In this document: piece after piece, positions 1 to 10,034 of the stretch
How positions within the stretch are numbered: the stretch's first letter is position 1
Layout: the number at the start of each line of letters is the position of its first letter
From: Platanthera guangdongensis
Taxonomy: Eukaryota; Streptophyta; Magnoliopsida; Asparagales; Orchidaceae
Reading direction: 5' to 3'
NCBI GenBank assembly: GCA_039583875.1
Contig: CM077147.1
Span: forward strand, 162,067,866 to 162,131,865
DNA length: 64,000 nucleotides
Made by a program: the position numbers and the translations under genes
Notes under the pieces: generated by a model
Seen by the model: only the letters and a program-made list of their open reading frames with translations
Told to the model about the DNA's origin: nothing
Databases searched by the model: none

Positions 1-2966
1 GCTGTTCTTCACATTATTGGAGGTTGCAAAGCAGAAGCCTACGTTGGATAGTATTTCAGTGGTAGTTGAGTACCCTGATGTGTTCCCCGCCGATTTTCTT
101 GGAGCCCTGCCTCAACGGGAGATAGATTTCACGATTGAACTAGTGCTAGGTGCAAAGCCTGTGTCACGATCTCCGTATCGGCTAGCGCCTAAGGAAATGG
201 CGGAGCTGAAGGTGCAACTTCAAGAGTTGTTGGAGCAAGGGTTTGTGCGTCCAAGTTTGTCGCCTTGGAGCGCACCGGTCCTCTTTGTAAAGAAGAAGGA
301 CGGGAGCTTTGAGACTTTTTATTGAATATCGGGAGTTAAACAAGCTAACGGAAAAGAACAAGTATCCAATCCCAAGGATCGATGATCTTTTTGATCAGTT
401 GGTCGGGTCGACGGTGTACTCTAAGTTGGATCTCAAGTCTGGTTACGATTAGCTGAGGATAAGGGAGAGTGATACCCCTAAGACAGCGTGCAGTACAAGA
501 TACGGGCATTACGAGTATACAGTCATGCCGTTTGGGCTAACGAATGCGCCGTCAGTGTTCATGGATTTGATTAACCAGACGTTCAGGGAGTACTTGGACC
601 ATTTTGTAATCGTCTTCATCGATGATATTTTGGTGTACTCGCAGAGTGAGGAAGATCACTTCAGACATCTTCATTTGGTTTTGGAGACGCTAAGGAGGGA
701 TCAATTGTACGCTAAGTTCTCGAAGTGCGAGTTTTGGTTGTCCTCAGTAGCGTTTATCGGTCATATAGTGAGTGGGGAAGGTGTTGCAGTGGATCCGATG
801 AAGATTGTTGCGATACGAGAGTGGCCTGAGCTTTCTACGGTAGCGGAAGCCCGGAGCTTTCTGGGGCTTGCCGGCTATTATATGCGCTTTGTAGAGAACT
901 TCCCGCGGATAGCGTTACCTCTCACTACTTTGATGAGGAAGGAGCAGAAGTTCGTTTGGACGCCGGAGTGCGTGCGAGCTTTTGAGGAGTTAAAATGTCG
1001 GTTGACCACGACGCCTGTGTTGAGTTCGCCGAGTGGGACCGAAGGTTATGAGATTTATAGTGATGCTTCGGGCAGTGGTTTGGGTTGCGTGCTACTGCAA
1101 CATGGAAGCGTTATAGTGTATGGCTCGAGACAACTGAAAGTGCACGAGAGGAACTATCCGGTCCATGACTTGGAGTTAGCGGCCGTGATTTTTGCCTTGA
1201 AGCTGTGGAGACATTATTTGTACGGTGTGAAGATTGATATCTACACCGATCACAAGAGCCTGAAGTATTTGATTGATCAAAAAGATCTGAATATGCGGCA
1301 GCATAGATGGATGGAGTTCCTGGGGGACTATACATTCAAGATCCACTATGTGTCTGGTAAAGGTAATGCGGTTGTGGACGCGTTGAGTCGTCGGGCCCCA
1401 TCTCAAGCCAATTGGTTGTCGGTCCATGACGAGCGGTTGGTTCGGGAGTTAGAGGCGTTGGAGATCTTTTGCGTTGATAAGAAATCAAGCGCTGAAGCAG
1501 TATTGAATTGGACTGAAGTCCAATATGACCTGGCTGATTGGATTCGGCAGGCGTTGAATATGGATGTCCACATGAAGCAACTCATGATAGAGGCTCTGGA
1601 TGGGTCAAATTCCCAATTCGTTGTGGAGAACGGATTACTTTGGAAAGACGGTCGTCTGTGCGTCCCAAGCGTGGGCAATTTGCGGGTGGAATTATTGTAC
1701 GAGGCGCATCATACCAAGTACTCAATTCACCCGGGGAGCACGAAGATGTACCGCGTTGTTAAGAAATTGTTCTGGTGGCCAGGACTGAAAAAGGATGTGG
1801 CGCTCTACGTGACGAAGTGTCAAACTTGAGCCTTGGTGAAGGCGGAAGGCCAAAAGCCGGGAGGATTCTTGAAATCCTTGCCTATTCCGGAGTGGAAGTT
1901 CAACGACATTACTATGGACTTTGTGCACTGGTTGCTAAGGTCACAAAAGGGGAACGACGCCGTTTGGGTGGTCGTAGATCGTCTAACGAAGGTGTCACAT
2001 TTCATTCCGCATAGGAAGGATGATCCAGTTGAGAAATTGGCAAATCTATATGTGGATAATATTGTACAGCTTCATGGTGTGCCCCGCAGCATCGTGAGTG
2101 ACCGAGATGGGCGGTTCACGTCCAATGATTGGAGGCTGGTGCAGCAGATGTTGGGAACAAAGCTGAGTTTTAGCACAGTCTTTCGTCCGCAAACGGATGG
2201 GCAGACCGAGAGGGCCAATAGGACAATGGAAGACATGCTTCGCATGTGTGACCTGGACTTTGGAAAGCAATGGTAAGATCACCTATACTTGGTGGAATTC
2301 GCTTACAACAATAGCTACCAGGCGAGCATTCAAATGACGCCCTTCGAGGCCCTTTATGGTAGCAAATGTCGCAGGTCGTTGTCCTGGTTGGAAACCGGGT
2401 GAATCAAAGTTGTATAAGCGATTAGAGGTGGAGGATGCTACTTCTTTGGTGAGAACCATTCGGGAGATGTTGCTAATCGCTCAGGACCGCCAGGCTAAGT
2501 ACTATAATGCCAAGCACAGGAACGTGGAGTTCGCTGTTGGCGATTGGGTGTACTTGAAGATCAAGCCGTTCAAGGGTGTCACGCGGGTGCGGCGCTTGAA
2601 TAAGCTAAGCCCGAGGTACCTTGGACCGTTTGAGGTTCTGGAGCGGATTGGTGAAGCAGCGTACCGGTTGAAGCTGTCAGTGGAGCTTAGTGGTATACAT
2701 GATGTATTCCATATATCGGTGCTACGGAAGGCGGTACAAGAGCCTACGCAAGTGATCGCGGTCGATCAAGTGCTGGTTGATAGTGGGCTGACGACGAAGG
2801 TCAAGCCCGTACGTATTGAAGACTCGTAAGTCAAGCAGCTATGTAATAAAGAGATCAGGATGGTCAAGGTCCGTTGGGACAATTGCGGTTGGGAGGAGCT
2901 CTCTTGGGAGAGAGAGCAGACTATGCTTGAGGAGTACCCGGAGTTGTTTTGCTTAGGTGTCGTTTA
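1..2966 (+). pseudogene. Del/Tekay-like Ty3/gypsy pol, 3' part (RT, RNase H, integrase), broken
   Basis: Polyprotein of a gypsy retrotransposon, cut by the left window edge. In order: RT N-terminus (17-325, with YPDVFP and SRSPYR), RT palm with FIDDILVYS near 615-641, RNase H starting [10 protein letters not shown] near 1056, integrase zinc-binding region (HH...C, 1700-1829), catalytic core ([31 protein letters not shown]) and a C-terminal tail with KVRWDN and EEYPELF typical of Del/Tekay chromoviruses. Damage seen: a frameshift near 310, TAG at 450 where the sister copy at 53.6 kb has Gln, TGA at 1827 exactly at the second zinc-binding Cys, TAA at 2274, a frameshift near 2400 and TAA at 2827. 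The last stop, about 2964, lies about 60 bp before the LTR, as expected. Identity as gypsy pol is certain; clade is inferred from the tail and LTR. Confidence 0.95.
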
Positions 2967-3012
2967 AGTTTTATGTTTCTTTCCTTTATGTAATTTTGAG
3001 GACAAAATTCTT

Positions 3013-3028
3013 TTAAGATGGAGAGAGT
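3013..3028 (+). other. Polypurine tract of the first Del/Tekay-like element
   Basis: A purine-rich run (AAGATGGAGAGAG) lies immediately before the TG of the 3' LTR, where plus-strand DNA synthesis is primed. Confidence 0.75.
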
Positions 3029-5106
3029 TGTAACGCCCCGAAATTCGAAAGAGCGACGAGAGACATTTTGGGCTAGATTTGGAATTTGGCAGGGGGACAC
3101 GGCCTGGGACATGGGCGTGTCCCAGGGCGTGTTAGGCTCGTGTCGACGATCGGCCCAGGGAGTCGACATTTTCGCTCGATGATGTGTCGAGACAGGGAAC
3201 ACGGCCCTAGGACACGGGCGTGTCCAAGGCCGTGTCGTGTGGTCGACGAACTTCGCTCGACGAAGTGTCCAGACAGTGAACATGGGCCTGGAGCCCAGGC
3301 GTGTTCGGGTTTGACACGGGCGTGTCAAATAGGACACGGGCGTGTCCAGGACCCGTGTGAGTCTCGGGTTGTTTTCGAGGCTGTGTCGATGGGCGCACAC
3401 GGCCAAACACACGGCCGTGTCAATTGGAACATGGGCATGTCAGGTCGAACACGGGCGTGTCGGATGCCCGTGTGTTTTTCGAGACACGTCGATTTCGACG
3501 GAGAATGAGGGACACGACCCTGGACATGGGCGTGTCGCAGGCCGTGTTCGGCCCAGGTTTTACTTTTCAGCTATGAATCGTAGCCATTCGTTTCCTTATT
3601 TTGGGATCCAACGGTTGGGGAATGTTCCTACTAGGATATACCCGGGATTGGGCCTTTGAAACCCTCATTTCACTTGAGTGGTTCTCTTTCTAAGTCAAGA
3701 GAGAGGGGAGAGCAAAGGAGGAAGAAGAAGCCTAGATCCGGTCACCGACGGAGCTTCGGAGCTCCAAATCGCGAACTGACTTCGGATCTACGGAGGCAAG
3801 GAGAGTGCAGTGCTTTTCATCCGCTTACATTCCCATGGCACCAAGTAAGAACTCTAGGGTAACGATTCTCTTCTTGAGCATGTGAAGCTCTACTTCTTTT
3901 GCATAGGGAAGCCCGCTCTCGCGAGTTTGTAGTGAGTTTAAGGCGTTCTTTCGGGTGGACATGAATAGTCCATGTTGTGTACATGTAGAGTCCGTAATCG
4001 AGAATGGATATAGGCATGATGTGTGAAGCCTACCCGGACAAGTTGGTCTGGATCGGTGATTTTGCATTGCATAAGTGTTCGGAGAAGCCTCCGTGCGAAT
4101 GTTTGTTTTTCGGGTTTTCTACGAGGTAGATTGCAACAGGGAGCCTTGGGGATTAACTCCAAGATGCACCCGAAAAACTAGGTGGATGCGTGGTTCTGCC
4201 ATCATGTGGGCCTGGGAGCCAACTTGAACATAACTGGGTTATGTGATGTTTGTATACGATTTAGGACTCGAGAAAGTTTGACCCGCGCATATGTTTTAAA
4301 TTAACGTTGCGGTGTGAGCAACGGGTCAGGCGGAACTGTACCCGCTCTATGTCGTTCGGTTAAAGAGACCTAAAGCTACTTGGCACTTACCGTTGGCATA
4401 GATGGAGGGTCTTAGGCAGTGGCCAGAAAGACCAAATGCTCACGAGAGATTGTCGTCCCGGGGACGGTGGTGAGTCGGCGGGCTTAGACCGTGATCACCG
4501 AGAATATGCCCTGAGAGCATGGGGCGTGTGGCCGTACGTGCCAACACCTGTGATGCGATGTATTTATATACTGCTTGGTTTTGCTAATAAAGTGCAGGGA
4601 AGGAGAGTCGCCGCCCCGAATTGGGGACGGGATCGTTTTAATTTGGTCAGCATGGCTGACCGTTGCTTTGATTTTCCACCGTTATGGTGGATTGTGCTTG
4701 CAGGTGTTGCGGAGCCGAGCGGTAAATAGCGGGCTAAAGCCCAAGTTGCTGAGCCGGCCCTCGAAGGCCTAATTTTTGTGTGTTTTCTTTTATTCATGTA
4801 TGGACGGCCTGCGTGCCGAGGTTTGAAAAACATGTAATATGAGGAGAACAATTGTAAGGCCTTAAGGCGAATACTTGTGTATTTGTACTTCATTCCTTTT
4901 TGGCGTATTAGTGGACATTCATGCTAGTGTTGGGTTCTTTATTAATGCAACAATTTTAATTGCTTCCGCTAGAATGCTCTGTGTAGGACGTTGGATTGGT
5001 TGGATGGTATTCCATTGAGTAACCACCCGGTCTGTCTGTGGTATATGGCGTCGGGCCCCGGCCGGACCTACTGCTATATGCTATGCGACGGATAGGGGGT
5101 GTTACA
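3029..5106 (+). repeat. 3' LTR of the first Del/Tekay-like element (2078 bp)
   Basis: It begins TGTAACGCCCCG just after the polypurine tract and ends GGGGGTGTTACA, so the ends form the inverted pair TGTAAC/GTTACA. The same landmarks occur in the LTR at 49369-51350, including shared blocks around the leader (GGTAACGATTCTC), the stretch GAAGCCTACCCGGACA and a CGACGGAT block near the 3' end. The two LTRs belong to one family but are clearly diverged and come from different insertions. The first 500 bp (U3) carry the palindrome array described separately. The partner 5' LTR lies outside the window. Confidence 0.93.
3095..3560. repeat. U3 array of GACACGGGCGTGTC palindromes
   Basis: About 15 intact or degenerate copies of GACACGGGCGTGTC (dyad GACACG/CGTGTC) or half-sites such as ACACGGCC and GGCCGTGTC, spaced irregularly by about 10-40 bp. 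A second motif, TCGACGA/TCGTCGA, is mixed in at about 3142-3275 and 3485-3500. Open frames through this stretch are products of the repeat and not genes. Confidence 0.9.
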
Positions 5107-6027
5107 GCTGGTGAGATCAGTGGGACTTCTGCGGCGACAGAGAAGGTGGAGCCCCGACGCCATGGGAACTTTGGCCTGGGCGAGAAGTTGTTGGATGACG
5201 TCGGTGAGCCCTTGCTACTCTGGGATCGAGAGGTCAACATGACCCATGTATCCACTATCCTCCCCTCCTGGTAGGATGGCGAGACTGTCTCCTACCAAGC
5301 CTACGCACTCGCCTTCGGGCTATATGGGCGGGACAGTGCCGCCTACTACGACGATGCGTGCATGCAGTCACTCGCCAATGAAATCCTTCGAGCCCAACTT
5401 CACGCCATGGAGCTTGCCCATATGACGACTCGCCGCGGCCTATCACGACAGGTGGCAGACATCAGCGAAGTGCAGTCAACACTTTCCAAAGAAGTGGCGA
5501 CTCTGAAATAGCAACTCACTGCTGCCAAGAACGAACATGCCGGGCGAGTAGGTGGAGTGGTAAGCTTTCTCCCATCAAGTTCATTCACTGAACACCCTTC
5601 TCGCTCTAACGTTTAGTTGGCTTGCAGGATGCCGCGACTGCTGCTCAAATGGACGCGCGCATTGCCTAACTCGAGGAGGAGAATTGGGGGCTAAAGGCCC
5701 AAAATCAACAATGGATTGGCTCTCTGATTCCCCCTCCCCCGACCAAGAAGAAGAAAGCTCTAATGTACTCGTGACACGAGCTGGAGATGATGATGCAAGA
5801 GAATGCCATCGCGATAACAAATCACTCACTCTAGACGATACAGAGGACTGGATTCCTGAAGGGCGATGGCGAGAAGGTGACTGTCGGATCTTGGTTCCAG
5901 AGATCTTCATGCCCATCCCTGAACCCGTAGTCTGTGCTGACGATGCCTCCGACAAGAGAGAGCAATCAACATCATCGCCTTGAAGTTCTTGCTTGTATTT
6001 CTTTTGTATTTTTTTCTTTTTGGGCAT
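5107..6027 (+). pseudogene. Accessory coiled-coil gene remnant, antisense to Tat copy A
   Basis: From the end of the LTR a reading frame continues with isolated stops (5272, 5508). It encodes a charged, helical, coiled-coil-like stretch (LANEILRAQLHAMELAH, SEVQSTLSKEVATLK). A GT-AG intron of 68 bp (5560-5627, T-rich, ending TTGCAG) interrupts it in phase 0. The frame then resumes with DAATAAQMDARIA, a TAA, LEEENWGLKAQNQQW and a Lys-rich patch. Tat-lineage elements such as Grande and Retand are known to carry an extra antisense ORF between pol and the 3' LTR. Copy A runs on the minus strand, so this plus-strand gene fits that position. The Transposase_28-type assignment is a guess from style and context. 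The start is missing; it was replaced by the gypsy LTR. Confidence 0.6.
5560..5627 (+). other. Phase-0 GT-AG intron in the antisense accessory gene
   Basis: GTAAGC donor, T-rich body and TTGCAG acceptor. Removing 68 bp joins codons GTG and GAT without loss of frame, and coiled-coil-like sequence continues on both sides. At 68 bp it is near the lower size limit for plant introns. Confidence 0.65.
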
Positions 6028-6884
6028 TGCCCTTCTTTTACGAGATGTAACAGTTAATTAATGAATGAAAACGATAAGATTTTGCTATGAAATTTTTCTA
6101 TCTTCTTTTTTTGTTCTAACTTTGAATGATCTGTCATGCGAAAACACACTCCATTCGCGCTTCAACTTAGGAAGCCCATGGTCGAGGCACCTCGCAAGAC
6201 CATAGATCAACCTTTCGTCGCGTTAACCTGTAAACTATTGATTTTGATAACTTGATATATATAACTACGTCTCACGTCGTTCTCGCCCAATTGGCTTACG
6301 CATCAACCTTTTGCCCGTTAACCTGTAAACTATTGATTTCGCTAACTTGACATATATAACTAGGTCTCTTGTCGTTCTCGCCCAATTGGCTCATGCACAC
6401 TTAGATTGTTCGACTTCTCGAACTCGACGCTTAGACTATGGTCTCGCACCGTTCTCGCCATATTGGCTCACGCGCACTGACAACGTTTAACTTAGAAATT
6501 GTCGTTTCGATTCAACTCTCGCTCCATTCTCATTAAATTGGCTCATGTGCGCCCACCATGTTCGACTAGCGAGACCCATTCCCGGGAATTCGCTTGTAGC
6601 CTTCATCGTGGCCTTGACACTCGCCCTTAGTTTACCTTTGAATGCCTTTTATTGATTGGCGAGATCTACGATGGCGAGATCCCCTTAGGATTCTTTATTC
6701 ATTCCAAGATTCCAACGAGGAATTTCCAGACATGCCAGGTAGGTGAGATCCTGACAACAGGAGCAACTCTGGGCCTAGCTTCAAAGCTTTTTACAATGCC
6801 CACTAAGGGCCCAACAGCCTTGTCAGCTAGGTGAGAGCCTGACAATGAGAGATGAGCACAACCAAGTTCTTTCTTTCGACCAAC
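6028..6884. other. Tat copy A 3' untranslated region with degenerate repeats
   Basis: No gene is seen. The phrase CGTTCTCGCCCAATTGGCTC recurs in degraded form near 6280, 6380, 6455 and 6525, roughly every 75-105 bp. Reverse-complement relatives occur in Tat copy B at 41990-42200 (GGCGAGAACGACGC). This supports reading 5107-7641 as the minus-strand 3' end of a Tat element. Confidence 0.6.
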
Positions 6885-7570
6885 CACCAGACGCTACCAC
6901 TAGCCCAATCTGCTGGTGGGAGTATGGCGACGGGTGTTGAGCATCAACCCGACTCTCATATTGTCTAACCACCGGGTGCTATCACCGACCCAGTCAGCAA
7001 TTAGAAGCCTGACGGCGGGTGTTGAACATCAACCAGACTTATATCTTTGACCAGCCACCGACCCTACCACCGACCCAATCAGCTGGTGGGAGCTTGACGG
7101 AGGGTGTTGAGAATTAACTAGACATATCTCTTTGGCTAGACACCGGGTGCTACCAACAGCCCAATCAGCTAGTGGGAGCCTGATGACGGGTATTGAGCAT
7201 CAATCAGACATATCATCTCGGCCTACCATCGGGCGCTACCACCGACCCTATCAACTAGTGGGAGCATGACAGTGGGTGTTGATCATCAACCGGACATATC
7301 ATCTTGGCCAGCAATCGGGCGCTACCACCGGCCCGATCAGCTAATGGGAGCCTGATGATGCGTGTTGAGCATCAACCAGACATATCATCTTGGCTAGCCA
7401 CCGAACGCTACCACTGGCCCAATCAGCTAGTGGGATCCTGATGACAAGTGTTGAGCATTAACTGGACTTGTCATCTTGGCTAGCCACCGGGTGCTACCAC
7501 CGGCCCAATCAGCTAGTGGGAGCCTGACGGCGGGTGTTGAGCATCAACTGGATTTATCGTCTTGGCCAGC
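6885..7570 (-). repeat. 86-bp tandem repeat, about 8 units
   Basis: The phrase GTTGAGCATCAAC recurs at about 6936, 7021, 7106, 7192, 7278, 7364, 7450 and 7536, a regular 85-86-bp step. Each unit also holds CACCGGGCGCTACCACCGG and CAATCAGCTAGTGGGAGCC. The same unit occurs in reverse complement in Tat copy B (41230-41720), so the array belongs to the 3' untranslated region of this Tat family. Confidence 0.93.
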
Positions 7571-7641
7571 ACCATCCATGTTCCTCATGTTGAGCAAATG
7601 AACCATCAATAAGAAGTAAGAATGTGAAAGAGAACCATTTT

Positions 7642-7646
7642 ATTAC
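7642..7646. repeat. Target-site duplication ATTAC (left) of copia-2
   Basis: ATTAC directly before the TG of the left LTR matches ATTAC directly after the CA of the right LTR (20834-20838). Confidence 0.93.
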
Positions 7647-8520
7647 TGAAAGATATGGTACCTAAACACCTAGAGGGGGGGTGAATAGGTGACCTAATCC
7701 TTTTCTAACTTTGTTGGCAGCCAAACAGTTATATCACAGATTTCTAACTAGTTTATTACAGCAATCAGCAATAATCAAACAAACACAGATCATCCACAGC
7801 ACAAACACAGCACAGCACACAGTGTTTTATAGTGGTTCCCCAAGATATGGGTACATCCACTTTCCCCCTTCGCCTATCTAGTAGTGTACTAGATTCGGCC
7901 TAACTTCTCCACTGTCTCAGAACCCAAATTGGTTCCTACCTCAGGCCCAAAGCCTTACACTCAGCTTTATCCTAAAGCCTACACTCAGTCGATCAAGGCC
8001 TACACTCAGCCAATCCAAGGCCTACACTCAGAGATCTATATCTCCTACACTCAGGCTAACAAGCCCTACCCTCAGCCTTTATAGATATAGGCTTACAATC
8101 ACTCAGATCCAATGGATCCTACAAGTTACAAATGTAATACAGATAATGACTCTACAACTCAGAATTACAGGAGGGGAGTTGAGAGATTCTTGATGAGTTC
8201 TTGGAAGAACTCAGCTGGATTCACCCTGACTTAGCTTTCTTCAAAGCTTCTTGAGTAGAACTGAATAAGGCTGAATCCTCTGCAGTTGTTCCTTGACCTC
8301 TGCCACTTAAGATTCAGACTGAATCTGAATCCTTCTTCTCAGCCTAGTTCCAAAGGCTGATTTCTTGGAAGGAGCCCTCTCTCTCCAACTTCTTAGATCT
8401 GTAGTTGGACTGCAAGATTTTCTTGTGTTTATTACTCTGTGTATCACTTTACAGATTACTTGAATAATCTGATCAATTACTTTAATTATTCTCCTCCACG
8501 TTTCTGTAAACTGTGGGTGC

Positions 8521-8530
8521 CTATTTATAG
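8521..8530 (-). promoter_or_regulatory. TATA box of the copia-2 3' LTR
   Basis: The minus strand reads GCCTATAAATAGGC about 130 bp downstream of the last array motif. The same site in the 5' LTR is 19618-19627, which is the one that would drive the full-length RNA. Confidence 0.8.
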
Positions 8531-8654
8531 GCTTTCTTCATGGTAACCGGCTGGTCCGGTTCATAACTGACTTCTGACATCTCTGACAGTTGCTGTAGAC
8601 CGGCTGGATCGGCAGCTGTCATGTCAACCAGTCACTTCTTGAATATCTCTAACA

Positions 8655-9595
8655 GTCAGTAAGTGTCGAGACTTTCTGTCTTTAAGTGTCGACACTTATA
8701 GACCAAGTGTCGACACATGTTGTATAAGTGTCGACACAAGTCTACGAGGTGTCGACATAATTCCTTGTATGTCTCGACACAGATTCTTCTGCATGTGTCG
8801 ACACTGAAATTGAGTGTCGACACAAGTACTTGTTCTTCTAGCTTTTGCTGAATTCTTCTATATGTCGACACATCTCCTTTGTGTCGACACATCTACTTGT
8901 GTTGAATCTGTCAAGTGTCGACACTGCTTCTTGGTGTCGACACATAGTCTTCTATGTTGAATCTTGCTGAGTGTCGACACAGCTCCTTGTGTCGACACAC
9001 CTTCTTGTTGTTGAGACTTCAGCTGAGTGTCAACACATTCCCATAGTGTCGACACTTGTACTTAGAATAATTTGTTGTTCTTTCTATTCTTTGCTAAGTG
9101 TCGACACAGCTCCATGCGTCGACACTTTCTTCAAGTGTTGAGTCTTCAGCTGTGTGTCGACACATTGTTCTGGGTGTCGACACATACTTCAAATGTTGAC
9201 TCTTCTGTTGAGTGTCGACACATTGTGTTGAGTGTCGACACTTACTTCAAATGCTGACTCTTCTGCATAGTGTCGACACATTGTGTTGAGTGTCGACACA
9301 TGTACTTAGACTCTGCAGACTTTTGCTGAGTGTCGACACAGCTCCAAGTGTCGACACTTTCTGGTGTAGACACAGCTTCACTGAGTGTCGACACAGCTCC
9401 TTGTGTCGACACTTTCTGTCTGCACTTTTCTTCACTGAGTGTCGACACAGCTCCAAGTGTCGACACTTTCTGTCTGGTGTCGACTCTGCATCCCAGGTGT
9501 CGACACAATGACTCCAAGTGTCGACACTGCTTGTCTGGGTGTCGACACAGGCTTTTTTAAGTGTCGACACTTTCCCTCTGGGTGTCGACACATGG
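8655..9595. repeat. U3 array of TGTCGACAC, nearly 40 copies
   Basis: The motif (A/G)TGTCGACAC, with a self-complementary TGTCGACA core, is repeated just under 40 times at irregular 8-40-bp spacing with short T/C-rich spacers. Variants such as TGTCTCGACA and TGTCAACA are point changes. Many spacers hold ACTTAG. Peptides rich in CRHS or VSTL encoded here are side effects of the motif. Confidence 0.95.
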
Positions 9596-9737
9596 ACTTA
9601 GAAACTTTTTGCTTCTGTCCAGTGATTTCTTAACCTGCATAAGTAACTCAAACATACATCAAATACATTATGATGTATATCATTGAGATGGGTGAGGCTT
9701 CTTGAAATCAGGTACATTTGACCAATGTACCCAACAA

Positions 9738-9750
9738 TCTCCCCCTATTT
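9738..9750 (-). other. Polypurine tract of copia-2
   Basis: The minus strand reads AAATAGGGGGAGA next to the LTR TG. Copia-1 has the identical tract at 34973-34985 and copia-3 nearly the same at 45454-45466, linking the three elements. The rest of 9751-10034 is A/T-rich untranslated sequence downstream of the extra ORF. Confidence 0.85.
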
Positions 9751-10034
9751 GGAGAAGTCATAACCCTTAGTCAATGATATACACCATTCATAATTAAAAA
9801 TTAAAAAATGATGTAAAGCAGATTATAATCAGCAGGGTTACCATGAACATGTAAAACTTCACACATAGACACATTTAACATTGCAGAATGAACAAGAAAT
9901 AGACACATACTCAGAACAATCATGAAAATATATTTATCATAAATTGTTCTAACATTTTTCTAATACATCTTTAATGATTTAAAAAAATGTTTCTCATATA
10001 AAAGATTACAACAATCTTCAAATTAATTCCTAAT

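Larger units (their letters stand above)
7647..9736 (-). repeat. 3' LTR of copia-2 (2090 bp)
   Basis: On the minus strand it begins TGTTGGGTACATTGG after a polypurine tract and ends CATATCTTTCA. U3 carries the TGTCGACAC array (8655-9595), followed by the TATA box at 8530-8521. Downstream are short direct repeats of the phrase CCTACACTCAG (7965-8080). Confidence 0.95.

Noticed and set aside
2921..3659. Open frames of 100-160 codons in the first gypsy LTR
   Set aside because: They fall in the palindrome array and have Arg/His/Gly-rich composition set by GACACGGGCGTGTC; no domain or start context.
8655..9595. CRISPR-like array (short repeats with variable spacers)
   Set aside because: The repeat is only about 9 bp, spacing is irregular, it lies in a plant LTR and there are no cas genes.
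9242..9633. Overlapping open frames on both strands encoding CRHS- or VSTL-rich repeats (also 20339-20730, 24774-25086, 45573-46033)
   Set aside because: They arise because TGTCGACAC lacks stops in several frames; the peptides simply translate the DNA motif and differ between LTR copies.
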